DNA of 64,000 nucleotides from Dolomedes plantarius. Its lineage: Eukaryota > Arthropoda > Arachnida > Araneae > Dolomedidae. The notes beneath the pieces are model-generated. The model was not told where the DNA came from. It worked only from the letters and a program-made list of their open reading frames with translations, and ran no database searches. The position numbers and the translations under genes were made by a program. Of this stretch, positions 1-12,000 are shown in pieces. Position 1 is the stretch's first letter, and every line of letters starts with the position of its first letter. Location: assembly GCA_907164885.2 (NCBI GenBank), contig OU015496.1, positions 165,816,441 through 165,880,440 on the forward strand. Direction: 5' to 3'.

Positions 1-907
1 CTTAAAATTCATAATATTTATGTGAACGGGAATAACAGCTGAAGCAAATGATTTTATCCACTGAAAAAAAGTGTTACGTTTTTGCGACACGGTACTGAAC
101 GGTAATCTGACGTGATGTCGAAAGTTAGATTACCCTTTCGAAGGGGTATTTTTCCATTTCGTCTTTACATTAACTTCGGGCAACACAATAAGAGGAAGAA
201 ATCAACGTTTTTGCTTCCCACGTCATTGCAGCGAAAACAGATGATAAGTCAATGAAATAAAATTTTTAAAATGTACTAAAATAAGCGTGTAATGGCCGAT
301 TTTACTGATACTTTTATTCACAGATAGAGAATGACGCAAAGAGAAAAAAATAAGAAAGATTAAGATGGCATCAACGTTGACAAATAAATCCGAACCCGGG
401 TGATCATTTAAGGCACGAGACAAACAGAAATGCCATAAAAACAGAGATTTCTTTTATGACCACTCTCTACTATTTAATGTTGATAACTATGCGTTCGACA
501 CCTTTATCTACAGGGCCCCGGATATATTTGGAGCTGTTTGAAAGCCAGTAACCCGTCCGCTCCGAAAAAAACAAGAAATTCGAGTGTTTGTCCAGTTTTA
601 TCGACAATTTGTCGCACATTAATCATATGTTACGATTATAGATATAAAGGACATATCTGGGAATAATTTTTGCACGCTTTTTCTTTCCAAATCTTGATTT
701 ATCAGTACACACGTTTTTATGCTTTGGTATAGTTTATATTGCCATACGGCAATCCTCCACAAGGGAGACATGACACAAGTCTATCATTTTGATAGAATTT
801 TAGAAAGAGTAACTACTTCATAATCCATTCGAACGCTCCTAAAGGAGATACTACCTGAAAAATGCTATTTTTAGGAAAACAAAAACAACATTTATTTTTT
901 ATATATA
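1..907. other. Upstream flank, no gene recognised
   Basis: I see no convincing coding region, RNA gene or repeat here. The short open frames have no recognisable protein features. The stretch ends where the mariner terminal inverted repeat begins. Confidence 0.5.
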
Positions 908-2243
908 CTACATGGGATGAAAAGTAAAGGGACTCGCCACTAGATGGCATTCCCAATCAAATTTCCATATAATGTTCTGTTAGTACTGACCTTTAAAAGA
1001 CCTCTGTCAAAGTTTCATGACATATCGGTCATTTATTTACGAGTTGCGGTCGTGTAAGTGACGCTACTTTTGATTTTGTGTGAACAATGGATCAGAAAGA
1101 CTTTTGAGTCTTAATTAAACATTGCTTTTTATTGACAAAAATACCGTCCAAACCGAAGAATGTGCCATAAGACCGTGTGCAGATATGCCGTAATGCTTTC
1201 CGTAATGCTCGAAAAGAATTACGGCACATCTGCTCCGTCGAAAACAACCATTTGCTGATGGCTTAGCGAGTTTAAAAGCGGTCGTAGGAACACCGTTGAT
1301 GATGCACGTACTGGACGTCCTATTGAGGCAACACCTCCAGAGAACATCAAAAAAGTCCACCGTATTGCTTTGGTTGACCACAAAGTGAAAGTACGGGAGA
1401 TAGCTGACATCGTAAAGATATCAACCGAATGAGTAAGACATATTTTACATGAGCATTTAAATATGAAAAAGCTTTGTGCGAGATTGCTGCGCATTTTCTA
1501 ACAATCGACCAAAATCAGCAACGTGTCAATAATTCAAAGCGCGCTTTGGAGCTATTAAAGCGTAATCCAAACAGATTTTTCTGCCGATTCGTAACAATGG
1601 ATGAACATGGATCAATTACTACACACCTGAGTTCAAAAGGCAGTCTACAGAGTGGTTGGAAGCTGGCGAAAGCCGCCCAAAGCGACCAAAGATGCAATAA
1701 TCGTCTGGAAAGGTCTTGGCCGGTATTTTTGGGGATGCACGGGGCATAATATTCATATACTGTCTTGAGAAGGGATAAACATTCACAGGAGGGTATTATG
1801 CAGCATTATTGGACCGCCTGAAGGGTGGAATCAAGATAAAAAGGCCGCACATGCCGAAAAAAAAGGTTTTGTTTCACCAAGACAAATGCACTGGCTCACA
1901 CATCAATGAAAGCAATTGTAAAATTGAATGAATTAAAATACGAATTGCTCCACCATCCCCCGTATTCTCCAGATCCAGCCCCCAGCGACTATTTTTTGTT
2001 TCCTAACTTGAGGAGATGGCTCCAGGGAAAGAGATTTTCAACAAATGACGATGTCAAATGAAAAACTGGTGCATATTTTGAAACCCTTGACAAATCGCAA
2101 TATATTAAAAGTATTTAAATGTTAGAGGACTGTTGGAATTAGTGTATCGCTCTTGAAGGAAACTATGTTGAAGAATAAAATCGATTTTTGACAAAAAAAG
2201 GGATTTTTTCATTGCTAGTCCCGGGACTTTTCACCCCATGTAG
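908..2243 (+). mobile_element. Decayed mariner (mellifera-like) DNA transposon
   Basis: The ends are imperfect terminal inverted repeats, CTACATGGGATGAAAAGT at the left and its near reverse complement at the right, each flanked by a TA target dinucleotide (906-907 and 2244-2245). The 1.34-kb length fits a full mariner. A start-like ATG at 1087 meets a stop within a few codons, and the transposase homology then runs in shifting frames on the plus strand. The longest intact piece is 1474-1749. The three acidic catalytic positions of the mariner DD34D triad can be placed near 1600 (VTMDE), 1875 (FHQDK) and 1970 (YSPDPAPSDYF). Several frameshifts and stops make it non-functional. Subfamily assignment is from motif resemblance only. 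Confidence 0.88.
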
Positions 2244-2518
2244 TAATAATAGGAAAGTACCCCTTCTTAGGTTCTTCAAAACTAAAGTGAATTTCTTCGT
2301 TAATTCAAATGAGTTATTGAAATCCCCGAGAACGATTATTACACAAATTCATAGCACACGAGGGATTATTATTTTTTTCCCCAATGCAGACGGTTTCTTG
2401 GACAATATCCTTACCACCATAGTACACCGCAGTTTTGCAAACCAATTTATTATGGGGGCACCATATAGGCGAACTAGCATTACCCCCTATTAAGGGACGA
2501 CACAAACGGAGGCTTATA

Positions 2519-2592
2519 GTGGCGCAGCGCCGGGATTCAATCCGAGCTTCCTCAGCACCGAAAACCAGCGCGCTGTCCCTCAGGACTGCCAC
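2519..2592 (-). repeat. tRNA-derived SINE-like fragment
   Basis: Read on the minus strand this is a 74-nt tRNA-like unit. It begins GTGGCAG, has a B-box-like GGATTGAATCC near its 3' end, and finishes with GCGCCAC, which can pair with the start. The A box is poor and no clean anticodon arm is visible, so this is a SINE head or tRNA pseudogene and not a functional tRNA. Confidence 0.5.
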
Positions 2593-4518
2593 AAGCCCAC
2601 GCGAGGTATTATTGCCCATAGTGCACATCAAATCTTACTTTAAGTAAATTGTCTTCAATTTCTTTAATTTTATAAAGATTCAAAATACATTGACTTGGAG
2701 TTTTTAATGTTCTTTCTGTTTGCGTATAAGACTAGTCACAAGAAAAGCAGTAAGACAAATAGTTCCAGAACTACGATCCACGGACTCCCTCTCCCCCCAA
2801 ACAGCGTTCCTTAGAGGATGAACCCATTCTACCAGAACTATTGATTAGTTCGAAACATGTAGCCATCGCTTTTTAATTTTATTTTTGCATTGAAGAAGTG
2901 TTCTTTATGTAGGCATTCTGTGAAAATCTTTTGAAAACAGAATTACGGCACCATTAATCTACGAAAAAATATTTACAAAGTCCAACTTGCGAGAATATCC
3001 AAACAGGATATTGTTAAAAACATCAGGGCTGAGGGGGACTTCTTTCCGGTTTCTTTCAAGTAATGCAATTAATGTTTTTCGTTTTCATTGAATATTTCCC
3101 TTGTTTCGTTTATGGAACACTATGTAAACGCACACCATTTCAGATTTTGTTCACTTTGATGAACCAAACCGAATTTGTTTCTTGGAAGACTTGGTGGAAG
3201 CGTTACTAAGCGGAAGCACCGTTCAATATTTGCCCTGCCCTATGCGTACTTTCAAGGTCCAATAGTCTACCTTATAAGTCATGATGGTAAGGAATGCGGA
3301 CCTTGCCATCATGAAATATGTCCGCTAGAGAATGGTAAGCATGAGGATAGGCATAACACTCCCGTGTTTCGTTGCCGATATCCAATTATGTCTTATGAAA
3401 ACGAAACATAAGAGTGGATAAAATCGGTGTCCGTTAAATCGAGCTAAAAACGTCAAAATAGTCCGGTCCGCGATTACAATTCCCTAAAATTCTATCCTTG
3501 ATCACGGTATATAAGGCTTCTGGGAATAAAAAAGATAGGTCTTAAGCAATATTAATGAAAAACTTGAGAATTCTTGCTAAATTTTAGTCGTGTTATAACT
3601 GAGCGAAGTGCGACGCGTGAAGTCACGTGTTCTCAGCCGCTTACGACTCCATAAAATGGAAAAATATTTAAGGAACTCAAACAAATGTTTTCGAAAAGCA
3701 TGAAATCTTATCTCTGTTTGCTTCGTTTATTTCGGAGCATCGGATAACAAAATGATGACACACTATCTCATCAGATTGCGTCACCTGCACCCCTTTCCCG
3801 TTGCATAACCACAGCTGGACTATTTTCACGATCTCTTCGGATCTGGATTGGGTGCGTTTAACTCATAGATCGAGTTATCTAGTTTCGTAATGGACTTCAT
3901 TATAATTTTTTTCGTGAGAATTTGCCTAGTTGCTGAATTACTATTAAATGGCATTCGTCGTTTAAAATAAAAGTTTAAATGCACTTATACGCATTCTCAA
4001 TTTTAATACGCATTCACAATTTAAAGGGCGTTTTAGTAGAAGACCAAACATACGTCTTATTAAAAAGTAAATTTGAAGGATACACGAAGGGGAGAATGCT
4101 CTCACAGATCAGACGGTAGGGTCCGACTGATCTGTCAATAGACTTCCATGGACCTGAAAGGCCCGTTCGTTAAAAGCAGGGGGTATATCAGACTCTTCCG
4201 CAAGTAATACGGATAAGTACACTTTTTAAACAATTTTTGAATAAACACTTCAACGCAAATACATACACGAACTTAAATCACACACCTAGGCACATACCGA
4301 CCAAGGAAAACATCCCATCTCATTTTGTCATAAAACCACATCTGTTAAGCGAGATCGGTTAAGTCCTACATTTATAATCTTAGGCTGGGACTTGATCTCT
4401 CCGACGGAGAATTACTGTCTGTGAGAGCCTGTCAAAAAGCAACAGATGTAGTCGGAATGACATGCTGAACGCAGCCCGTAGATTTCCTAATGTTAGGGTG
4501 GTTGGTTGAGGAGGATAA
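2593..4518. other. Noncoding flank with two short hairpins
   Basis: No gene is recognised. Two inverted repeats stand out. One is a 14-bp stem at 3279-3292/3301-3314 with an 8-nt loop and a single G-T pair. The other is a 13-bp stem at 4104-4116/4123-4135 with one mismatch. Both are too short to call as RNA genes. Confidence 0.4.
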
Positions 4519-4752
4519 TCCTTTCAACAACGTCATATCTCAAAAATCGGCGATTTTCAGTTATGCCTGTTTTCAGAATGCCCTGAAAGAGTAGTATATC
4601 CCTGTAAGATCGTCATATCTTACCGCTCAATATTTAGCCGCTAGAGAGCAGAATTAATATTGACTTTTAATACATTTGAATCTACTTTTCAACTTTAAAA
4701 TCACCCTCCTGAAAAATCGCATTTTTTTTTAGATATGACGTTGTTGAAAGGA
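4519..4752. mobile_element. MITE with about 22-bp inverted termini
   Basis: A 234-bp segment is bounded by inverted repeats starting TCCTTTCAACAACGTCATAT and its exact reverse complement at the right end. The motif CGTCATATCT recurs once more in the middle, near 4610. It has no coding capacity. No target-site duplication is obvious, so the superfamily is unassigned. Confidence 0.65.
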
Positions 4753-5318
4753 GTGAGCGGTGTCCTATACGCGTGTGTGTGTGGTGAGCGATGGTCAGAA
4801 CTACCTTTGCTAAAGAACAGATGATTGCTAGGCATATTTACCTCGTGATGCATTGCTGAAATTAAAATAAAACCAAACCATCAAGCACCATTGTAAAGGC
4901 AGACAGTCACGAAAGGGGACATTCGTAAGTTCCACACATCTATAGTAAAGGGATGGGGAGTTCATAGTATGTTTACTTGAGAAACCAGACACTGCTTGGC
5001 TCATCAGTATGGAACGATACGTAAATATTGATCAAAAAGTATCTTTATCGAGAAATATAAGAGTCTTATTGGATAAAATGGATTCTCGTAGATCTTCATA
5101 TGATAACCCTGCTTTGCTAAAAATTCGCGAAACCTTTCCAACACAGAATATTTTTAGTTTTTTTTCTTTTCATCTGAACAAAAGAATTTCCTGCAGCATT
5201 AGTACACGGTTAATTTAAACTCGAAACAAACTGCTTAACAGAAAATCCCATCAAAATATGTACGCAGATTTTCTTACTTAGAAAATTAGGCACCCTCTCT
5301 TTTATCTATATCCATGGA

Positions 5319-5360
5319 TATGATGCACTGTTTATCCTGCAGGATAAACAATGCATCATA
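5319..5360. repeat. 42-nt near-perfect palindrome upstream of gene A
   Basis: The arms TATGATGCACTGTTTATC and GATAAACAATGCATCATA flank a CTGCAG-type centre with one mismatch. It lies 400-440 bp upstream of the gene A start codon, in the promoter or 5' leader area. Confidence 0.75.
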
Positions 5361-5668
5361 TAGGGGGTTGACGATACATAGATTGTGCCTTGTTCTAAAA
5401 ATAAGATACGACGCTGGTTGCAATGATGGAATGCTTTCCATGAATTCTCCAGTGATAGGGTCATGATGTATCAGACTCGTTGCTGCCATCACTTGTAAGA
5501 AAGGCACAAGAAACCTATTACCCTCTCAACGCTACCTTTACGATCTTCACGAGTATTGGGGAAAAGAGAGACAAAGCAGCCGATTTTCCGAACGAATGCA
5601 GACCAAATTCTTGGCGTCCCAGAAAAAAAATACGACACATACGGGGAGCTTCGGTCATAAATCAAACG

Positions 5669-5728
5669 GTAAGTATCGACACGTGGTGGGTGCCTAACTG
5701 CTCCATTTTCTTTTTTTCATAATTCCAG
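5669..5728 (+). other. Candidate 60-nt intron in the gene A 5' leader
   Basis: The donor GTAAGT at 5669, a CTAAC branch-like motif at 5694, a T-rich tract and a TTCCAG acceptor ending at 5728 make a convincing short intron. It lies 30 nt before the ATG at 5759. The downstream exon has an in-frame TAG at 5753-5755, so the intron would be within the 5' untranslated leader. A second possible acceptor ends at 5755. No transcript evidence is available from sequence alone. Confidence 0.45.
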
Positions 5729-5758
5729 GAAACCCCGCATCCCCTTCTGTCTTAGAAG

Positions 5759-6008
5759 ATGTCTTCCCTCACTGAGGACGATGAGAACGCCCCTCCACCT
5801 TGCTGCGCGCCCTGCTGTCCTCCTGTCTCCCCTCTTACGACGGCACTTTCCCTCCTGCTTATCCTGGGCCTCCTGTATGGTACTTGTTGGTCCTTGTTAG
5901 GGCCTTCTGTCCTGCCCGGTGGCGATTACTTCGCCCTGTTGGCGCTTGGGGTCATCTCCTTCCTCGGCGGTAAACTCATCAGGCTGATCAAACTTCCTAA
6001 CTTGGTCG
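5759..6008 (+). CDS. Gene A exon 1 (start codon, first transmembrane helices)
   Basis: Encodes residues 1-83 plus one base. The N-terminus is acidic, followed by the Cys-Pro cluster, a hydrophobic helix, the LPGGDYF turn and a second helix ending IKLPNLVG. The donor is GTGAGT at 6009, phase 1. It corresponds to gene B exon 2 ([10 protein letters not shown]...IKLPPLLG). Confidence 0.9.
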
Positions 6009-9000
6009 GTGAGTATGTTTTCTTGGTGTGTTTTAACTGCAAAGCGAATGGCCCAAGTTATCCGTATACCTTCAAAAACTTTATTTAAAACTATTTGGGT
6101 TTTTTTTCATTGTCTAAAATTTCGTATAATATAAGAATTAAAACTGACTCAAACAGGAAAAATCAAGAAGCTGATAAACTGAAAAAATATTTCCTAAAGG
6201 AAAATATAAAAGGATTGAAACAGTAATAAATGAACATCCCCTCGCAAAACGATAACTCCAAGCTTAAACCAAATATGCTGAATAATCAACGGCGATAATT
6301 ACTTTCTCCTGTACACAAGCAATGCTTGTGATAATGGCACTGCTCTCCGACAAGTTGTAGCTGCCAGGGCACTGACGGCCGTCGATATATGAGACAAGTA
6401 ATGATACCGAAATCTATTCGAAGGTGCGAAATAGCCGTATTCTGTGGGCCATTATATCAACAGCTTTTAAAAAATGCCGTATATATGACAAGCCTAAGTA
6501 TAGCTATTATTGTGCTTAGAGAAAAAGCACAATAAATCTGCGTTTAAATACTGCCCACTGAAAACACTTACAGCTGGTACTAGTAACAGAATTAATATCT
6601 TGAATTATTATAAGGGGAGTCTTCTATTTAGTTCGTAGAATACGAATTTCGAAGCCCTTTCCCATGAGTTAATGCCATTAGAATGCGCAATATAATAGGA
6701 CAGAACATTGTAAATATATTCTCTACTGGACTATAAGGTTTATTCTTCTTCCAGGTATGATGGTGGTCGGATTCGTCCTTCGCAACGCCCCCTACATCAA
6801 TATAGCCAATGCCATCCACGAACACTGGGCAGGAAATATCAGGTGAGCATCCACTCGACTGGTATAAGATATACGTTCAAGCATTTGACATGAACGTGAT
6901 GCGGGACATTTTGTTCAAAACACTGATCCACCACATCTCGTAGCTTCAGAGATTTGCATGTGCTACTTCCCAAGCAATTTGACAACAGCCGCGTAAAAAA
7001 ACGACTAGATGCAATTTAGATCTTACGCGAACTTCTTATAGCGCATATAGATTGGTGCAGAGTTCTCTGCCTGCAGACCCCCGACTCCTGTCATCACATT
7101 AGTCACGGTAACATTAGACACGGTATTTAGAACCACCCCCATTCCCGCCCCCAAAGTTTCTTTGATCTGGTGTCTCCCCCCGAACCCGCTCGACACCATT
7201 TGACCCGCTGATCCCCGCCCTTTCTTTGATGGACCGCCAGAGGAGGCGATCCACGCATAGTACAGAGTACAGAGTGAACATAAATCACTGGATTCCCCAA
7301 GGCACAGGCAGAGAACTCTGAACCAATGTATATGCATCATTAGAAGTAAACGACGCAATAATTTCCACAAGCTTGAATTGACACGAAGCATTGGAACGAG
7401 ATGCCAACCACAATTTAATGTTTCAGTTTATTATTTAAGGCATCGTATATTTTAAGAGACGGACTTGAGTCAAAAATGTATTTTTGCAATGACTCATTTT
7501 AATTGAGAGTCCGTAAAACAAATCTCATGTCTTTATATAATTAAAAATTCACGTTTAATTTAAAAAGGGAATGTAGGAAAGCATCTGTGTTTTTATAAAA
7601 CAAAATTATCTGCTATCGGGATAAACATTACTTAAAAACGACTTAAAAATGTCTATTCGCTATCTCGCTTTGATATTTGGCGATGAATTAAATATTTGAA
7701 CATTAAAATCGGAATGAAATTAAATTTCCTTGGATACCTTTCTTTTTCACCTCATTTCTTTCCCCCGTTTCGCACTACATGATGATGTATGTTCACATTT
7801 GTAACAATTTTATTTCGTTTTGCTGTTTAGGTAACATCAGAAAAGTGCATATGACAATGCTTCACTAATGACATAATAATGTAGCTGATTGTCTTTTTTT
7901 TTTTTTTTGGGGGGGGGGGAGGGATTTCATGGATTATTATTATTTTTTTTTTTTTTTGGTGTTTGTGTGTGTGTGTGTGTTCGTTCGTATTCGTTCAACT
8001 TAAACATTTGTTGATTGGTTATGGAATTAAAAACCTAAATATCTCCCTCAGAAACTGTGCACTAGTCCTCATATTGCTTCGTGCTGGTCTCGAGGTGGAC
8101 TCCGATGTACTGAAGCGTCGAAGTCTCGCCTGCTCCGAGCTCATCTTCATCCCTTTCATTGTAGAGTGCTGTACAGCGGCCATTGCAGCTCACTTCCTCT
8201 TCAGCATGGCATGGATATGGGCTTTCCTGCTCGGGTAAGATACACTCATTTTGCTCGGATAAGGTCATTATACATTCAACATGGTTTTGTTTTCTCTCTC
8301 CCATTGCAGAGTTCGGGCTACATGACAAAAACCTCCCACGAATTTCATGAAAAAATGCCGCGTTGTCTCGTATTCCCGTGATAACAAAGTTAAAGCTCTT
8401 ATCTCTTTCTAATACCATGAGCAAGAGTTACTAATTTGCCCACTGTAAAAAGTTTCTAAGCTGGAATTAAATGTGTCCCAAAGTTTAACCAGAAACACTA
8501 TAAATTCAAGCACATAATCCAGAAATTATTTGCTCACCCTAGGCTGTCTAGCCACTGAAGAAGAAGAATCCAGAAATTCTAGGCTTGTACATCCCCCCCC
8601 CCCCCACACACACACATACAACTTGAAATTTAAATAGTCACAAAATTTCGACTACAAGTTTGCGTATTGTGAATTCTATTGTTCTTAAAATGCCATTACT
8701 AAACTGCCCCGTCTGAAAACGTGTTCTAAAAAATCCTATTAAATGCAATTTTCAGGTTTGAAATCTCACATCTTTTTCAAGTCATCTGAAAAAGTCATGT
8801 TAGATTTAATTCTGAACCCTTTATAAAGAATCTATAAAGGCATAAAATTTTATTTCTTTACGGCCATGTTTATGCTTTGGCTTCTATCATTCAGCAAACG
8901 AAAAGAAATTGCAGCTGTTCATGCAAGAAGCAAACGATCGTAAATTTAAAAATCGCAATCTGTTCAGGAAAGCAAGCCATCAATATCTTCTTACCTGGCA

Positions 9001-12000
9001 TAACTATTTCCATAGGAAGATCTCGAGTATCATATCATCCGCTTTCTTGAAACCCCCATAACTGAAAACACATATGTCGAAAACGAATACGAAACTAAAA
9101 ATTGATTTGTGGACAGTTGGATATATGATAGCGAGCAGACGTTAAGCTATAGAATCGCAGTGTTTTATCGTAATCTGTGAAAAACAATAGCTTCAATGCT
9201 CCGGTGGCAAAAAAAGTTTCATATTCCCGCAATGTTTCTTTTTTTCCAGATTCATGCTGTCTGCAGTTTCTCCAGCGGTCGTTCTTCCTGTTATGATCAA
9301 GTTACAAAAGAAAGGAATCGGCTCTAGCAACGGCATTCCCACCATGGTTATCGCAGTGGCTGGTATCGACGACGTGCTGGCCGTCACCGGGTTCGAGGTT
9401 GTACTAGGACTTATCTTTGCCACAGGTGTGTGAGCTCTCTCGCTCTTCCTCTAGCTTGTTAAGGCGGCGACTGACTTGTAACGTAACTTTAAAAAGTAAT
9501 GCTCATGGCGAGCAATGACATTACAAATGCACCCATATTTCTGCACGAATGCTCATTTTGAATGATCGGCTCAAAAGGTGCTCCACTTCAGCCAGTGTGA
9601 TCTGCACTGACTTGTAATGTAACGATCAAAGGGATTCGCGAAAAACCGACTGTCTAATAAAGCACGATTGCTCGACGTGAGCGTCTCAGCTCGTCGCTCG
9701 CTTTCTGGCACTAACTACCGAATGTTTGTTTTACATTAAATTATAGCTTTTTGTTACAAGTCATTCGCCGCCTTCAGTGATCAATGAGCACTTCAGTAAT
9801 ACTTTTATACTCACAATGGCACATTGCTACTAACGGTTGCACTGTCTCATGTAGCAGTGTACAATAGCATGATACCACGTAACATGGAATGCGTAATAAT
9901 ATACTGAGTGATTTTATTAATTGTTGTTGTTCATGTAATGCTGAGAGACTTTGCTATGTCCCATTGTAAACTGGCCTGTATCAATTGTAAAATTGCAATG
10001 AAACAAGTCGCAATGCAACGTGGTAATGCCCTAATTGCAGCAGTTACACGTAGCATATCCCACCTCATCTCTTCGAAAAACGAAGGGCAAAACGTTTGTT
10101 GCAAACCACATTTACTGCCAAAATTCACATGGAAATGCATACCTTAATCATTCCGCCATTTCAAATTGAAGACAACAGAGATCTACGAATAAAACGAATA
10201 GCATCCATTTTCAGACCGTTTTACCAAGTGGTTTCACTAGTGAGTTAGCATCAAACGGTCAAACTGGTACGTAATATCACTGTTCGCCATGCTGTGAAGT
10301 ACTCACATATTCCCAAATATTTCCCTAAAAAGCCCTAAATTACTGACAAACGTTACTTTTACATGTATCGTGAAACAGTTCGAGTATCTTACAGAAGCAT
10401 AAAATGGATCCATGACGGTAAGAGGAGTGTCAGTGTTTTTAGCAAGTTGTGTAAAATTTCCGAGACGCAAGATTGATTTAGCTGAAAATTTTCCATAACA
10501 ATAGGATTAAAGAAGTGATAAATAACGTCAATCTGGAAAAAAGTACTGGTGTATTAACGAACGTCATACAGTTACCATCACAAATAACATCGGAAGTATA
10601 AGCATACTATTTCAGAAAAATAATCTGGCAGATGAAACTGAATTCGTTTCTTATCTAGCGAGCATGTGCATACAAGAATGACAGGTTTCGGAACCTGTTT
10701 CCTGTTTCAACCAAATCTTCTGTTTTCGTTCGCATCAGAGATAAAATCATCGTTACCATACTAAGTACTGATGATTCTTTCATTAGTATGTAAACAGTAA
10801 ACTAAGTCATACAACTTTAAACAGATTGCTACTTCATGTTCTGTACCAGTTGACCTTTGTGGTAACATCACATCTCTTTCTTCTTCACAGGTAGCTTGGG
10901 ATGGACCATAGCCCAGGGTCCCGTTCAAGTTATCATTGGAATCATCTACGGTATCCTGCTCGGTGTCATCACGTGGTACTTACCAAACCCTGAAGAGGTA
11001 AGACTCGACAGCCTAGTTAAAAATTTCGAGTTACTATAATGTACAACTTCGAGTGCGAAATTCCGGTGAGGAGTATAAATGACCTGGGCACTAAGAACAG
11101 AATCTGAAACGGTCTATTCTATTCGATGTCTTCAAAAATTAACAGAATTGAAATTACATTAAATTCAAAGTCAGCCAAGACGATAGACTTTCTATAGGGT
11201 TGAGACCTACTTTTAACGCTTTTCTGAAGATTGAAAAACGGAATCAAAACCAAAAATCCCCACTACCATTCTAATGGAACTGTAAGAGATGAATAACTAT
11301 TTATATAACAGTGTTTTGAAATTGATTAATCCAACTAATTTATTTCAAGTTAAGTTGGGGGTCACGTGCCCCCCCCCCAACTTAACTTGAAATAAATTAA
11401 AACGCTAATAGAAGTTCAGTTAATATCGGAAAATCATAGAAAACGTTTAAGAAAATTGGTTTTTTCCCGCTTTATCAAACTGTGAAACTGAAGATTCCGA
11501 TTATGTCTTTAGCCTTAACATAGTTTTTAACAATGATATGATCTATAACAAAAATTCGATGCTATTTTTTTCTCATTTTATTTATATTATATTAATTTTT
11601 CTCATTGTATAACTTTTGAATATTACTCAAACATCAATTCTACTGTTATTCAATTTTAAAAAAATCATATTTCTTTTTTTAAGGACCGCTAGGCAGTCAA
11701 TGCACGGAGGAGGGCTCTAACTGAATTCAGTTCGTGCCCCCCCCCCCAAATGTTAGAAACACGCTACGCCTATGTATATCAGATATAAGGTATAAATTTC
11801 GTTAACCATAATGAACATATTAAAGGCGATGGCTGTCAATGGCCATCCATACGTGATGTAGCCATTCGCGTAGGCCTCATTAAACTCTCCGTCGGATCTG
11901 CCGGAACATTCCAATGTTTTGTGATTTCGTTTTTCCATCCCCCCTAGCTTGGGGCTTTATGATGAATACAAAGAAATGGCAAAAACAGGATGTGTTGGGT

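Noticed and set aside
2519..2592. Functional tRNA gene
   Set aside because: Box B is present but the A box and stems are poor. The same holds for the other tRNA-like units (17656, 18515, 21777, 28383, 28648).
5480..5722. Open frame upstream of gene A as an N-terminal extension
   Set aside because: It has no ATG in frame, and splicing to the main acceptor runs into TAG at 5753. Splicing to 5755 would be in frame but still lacks a start codon.
7023..7391. 122-codon minus-strand frame in gene A intron 2
   Set aside because: It lies in a C-tract-rich block whose composition alone favours long antisense frames. No protein motif is recognisable.
8062..8424. 120-codon minus-strand frame
   Set aside because: It is the antisense shadow of gene A exon 3, whose plus-strand product matches the SLC9B family.
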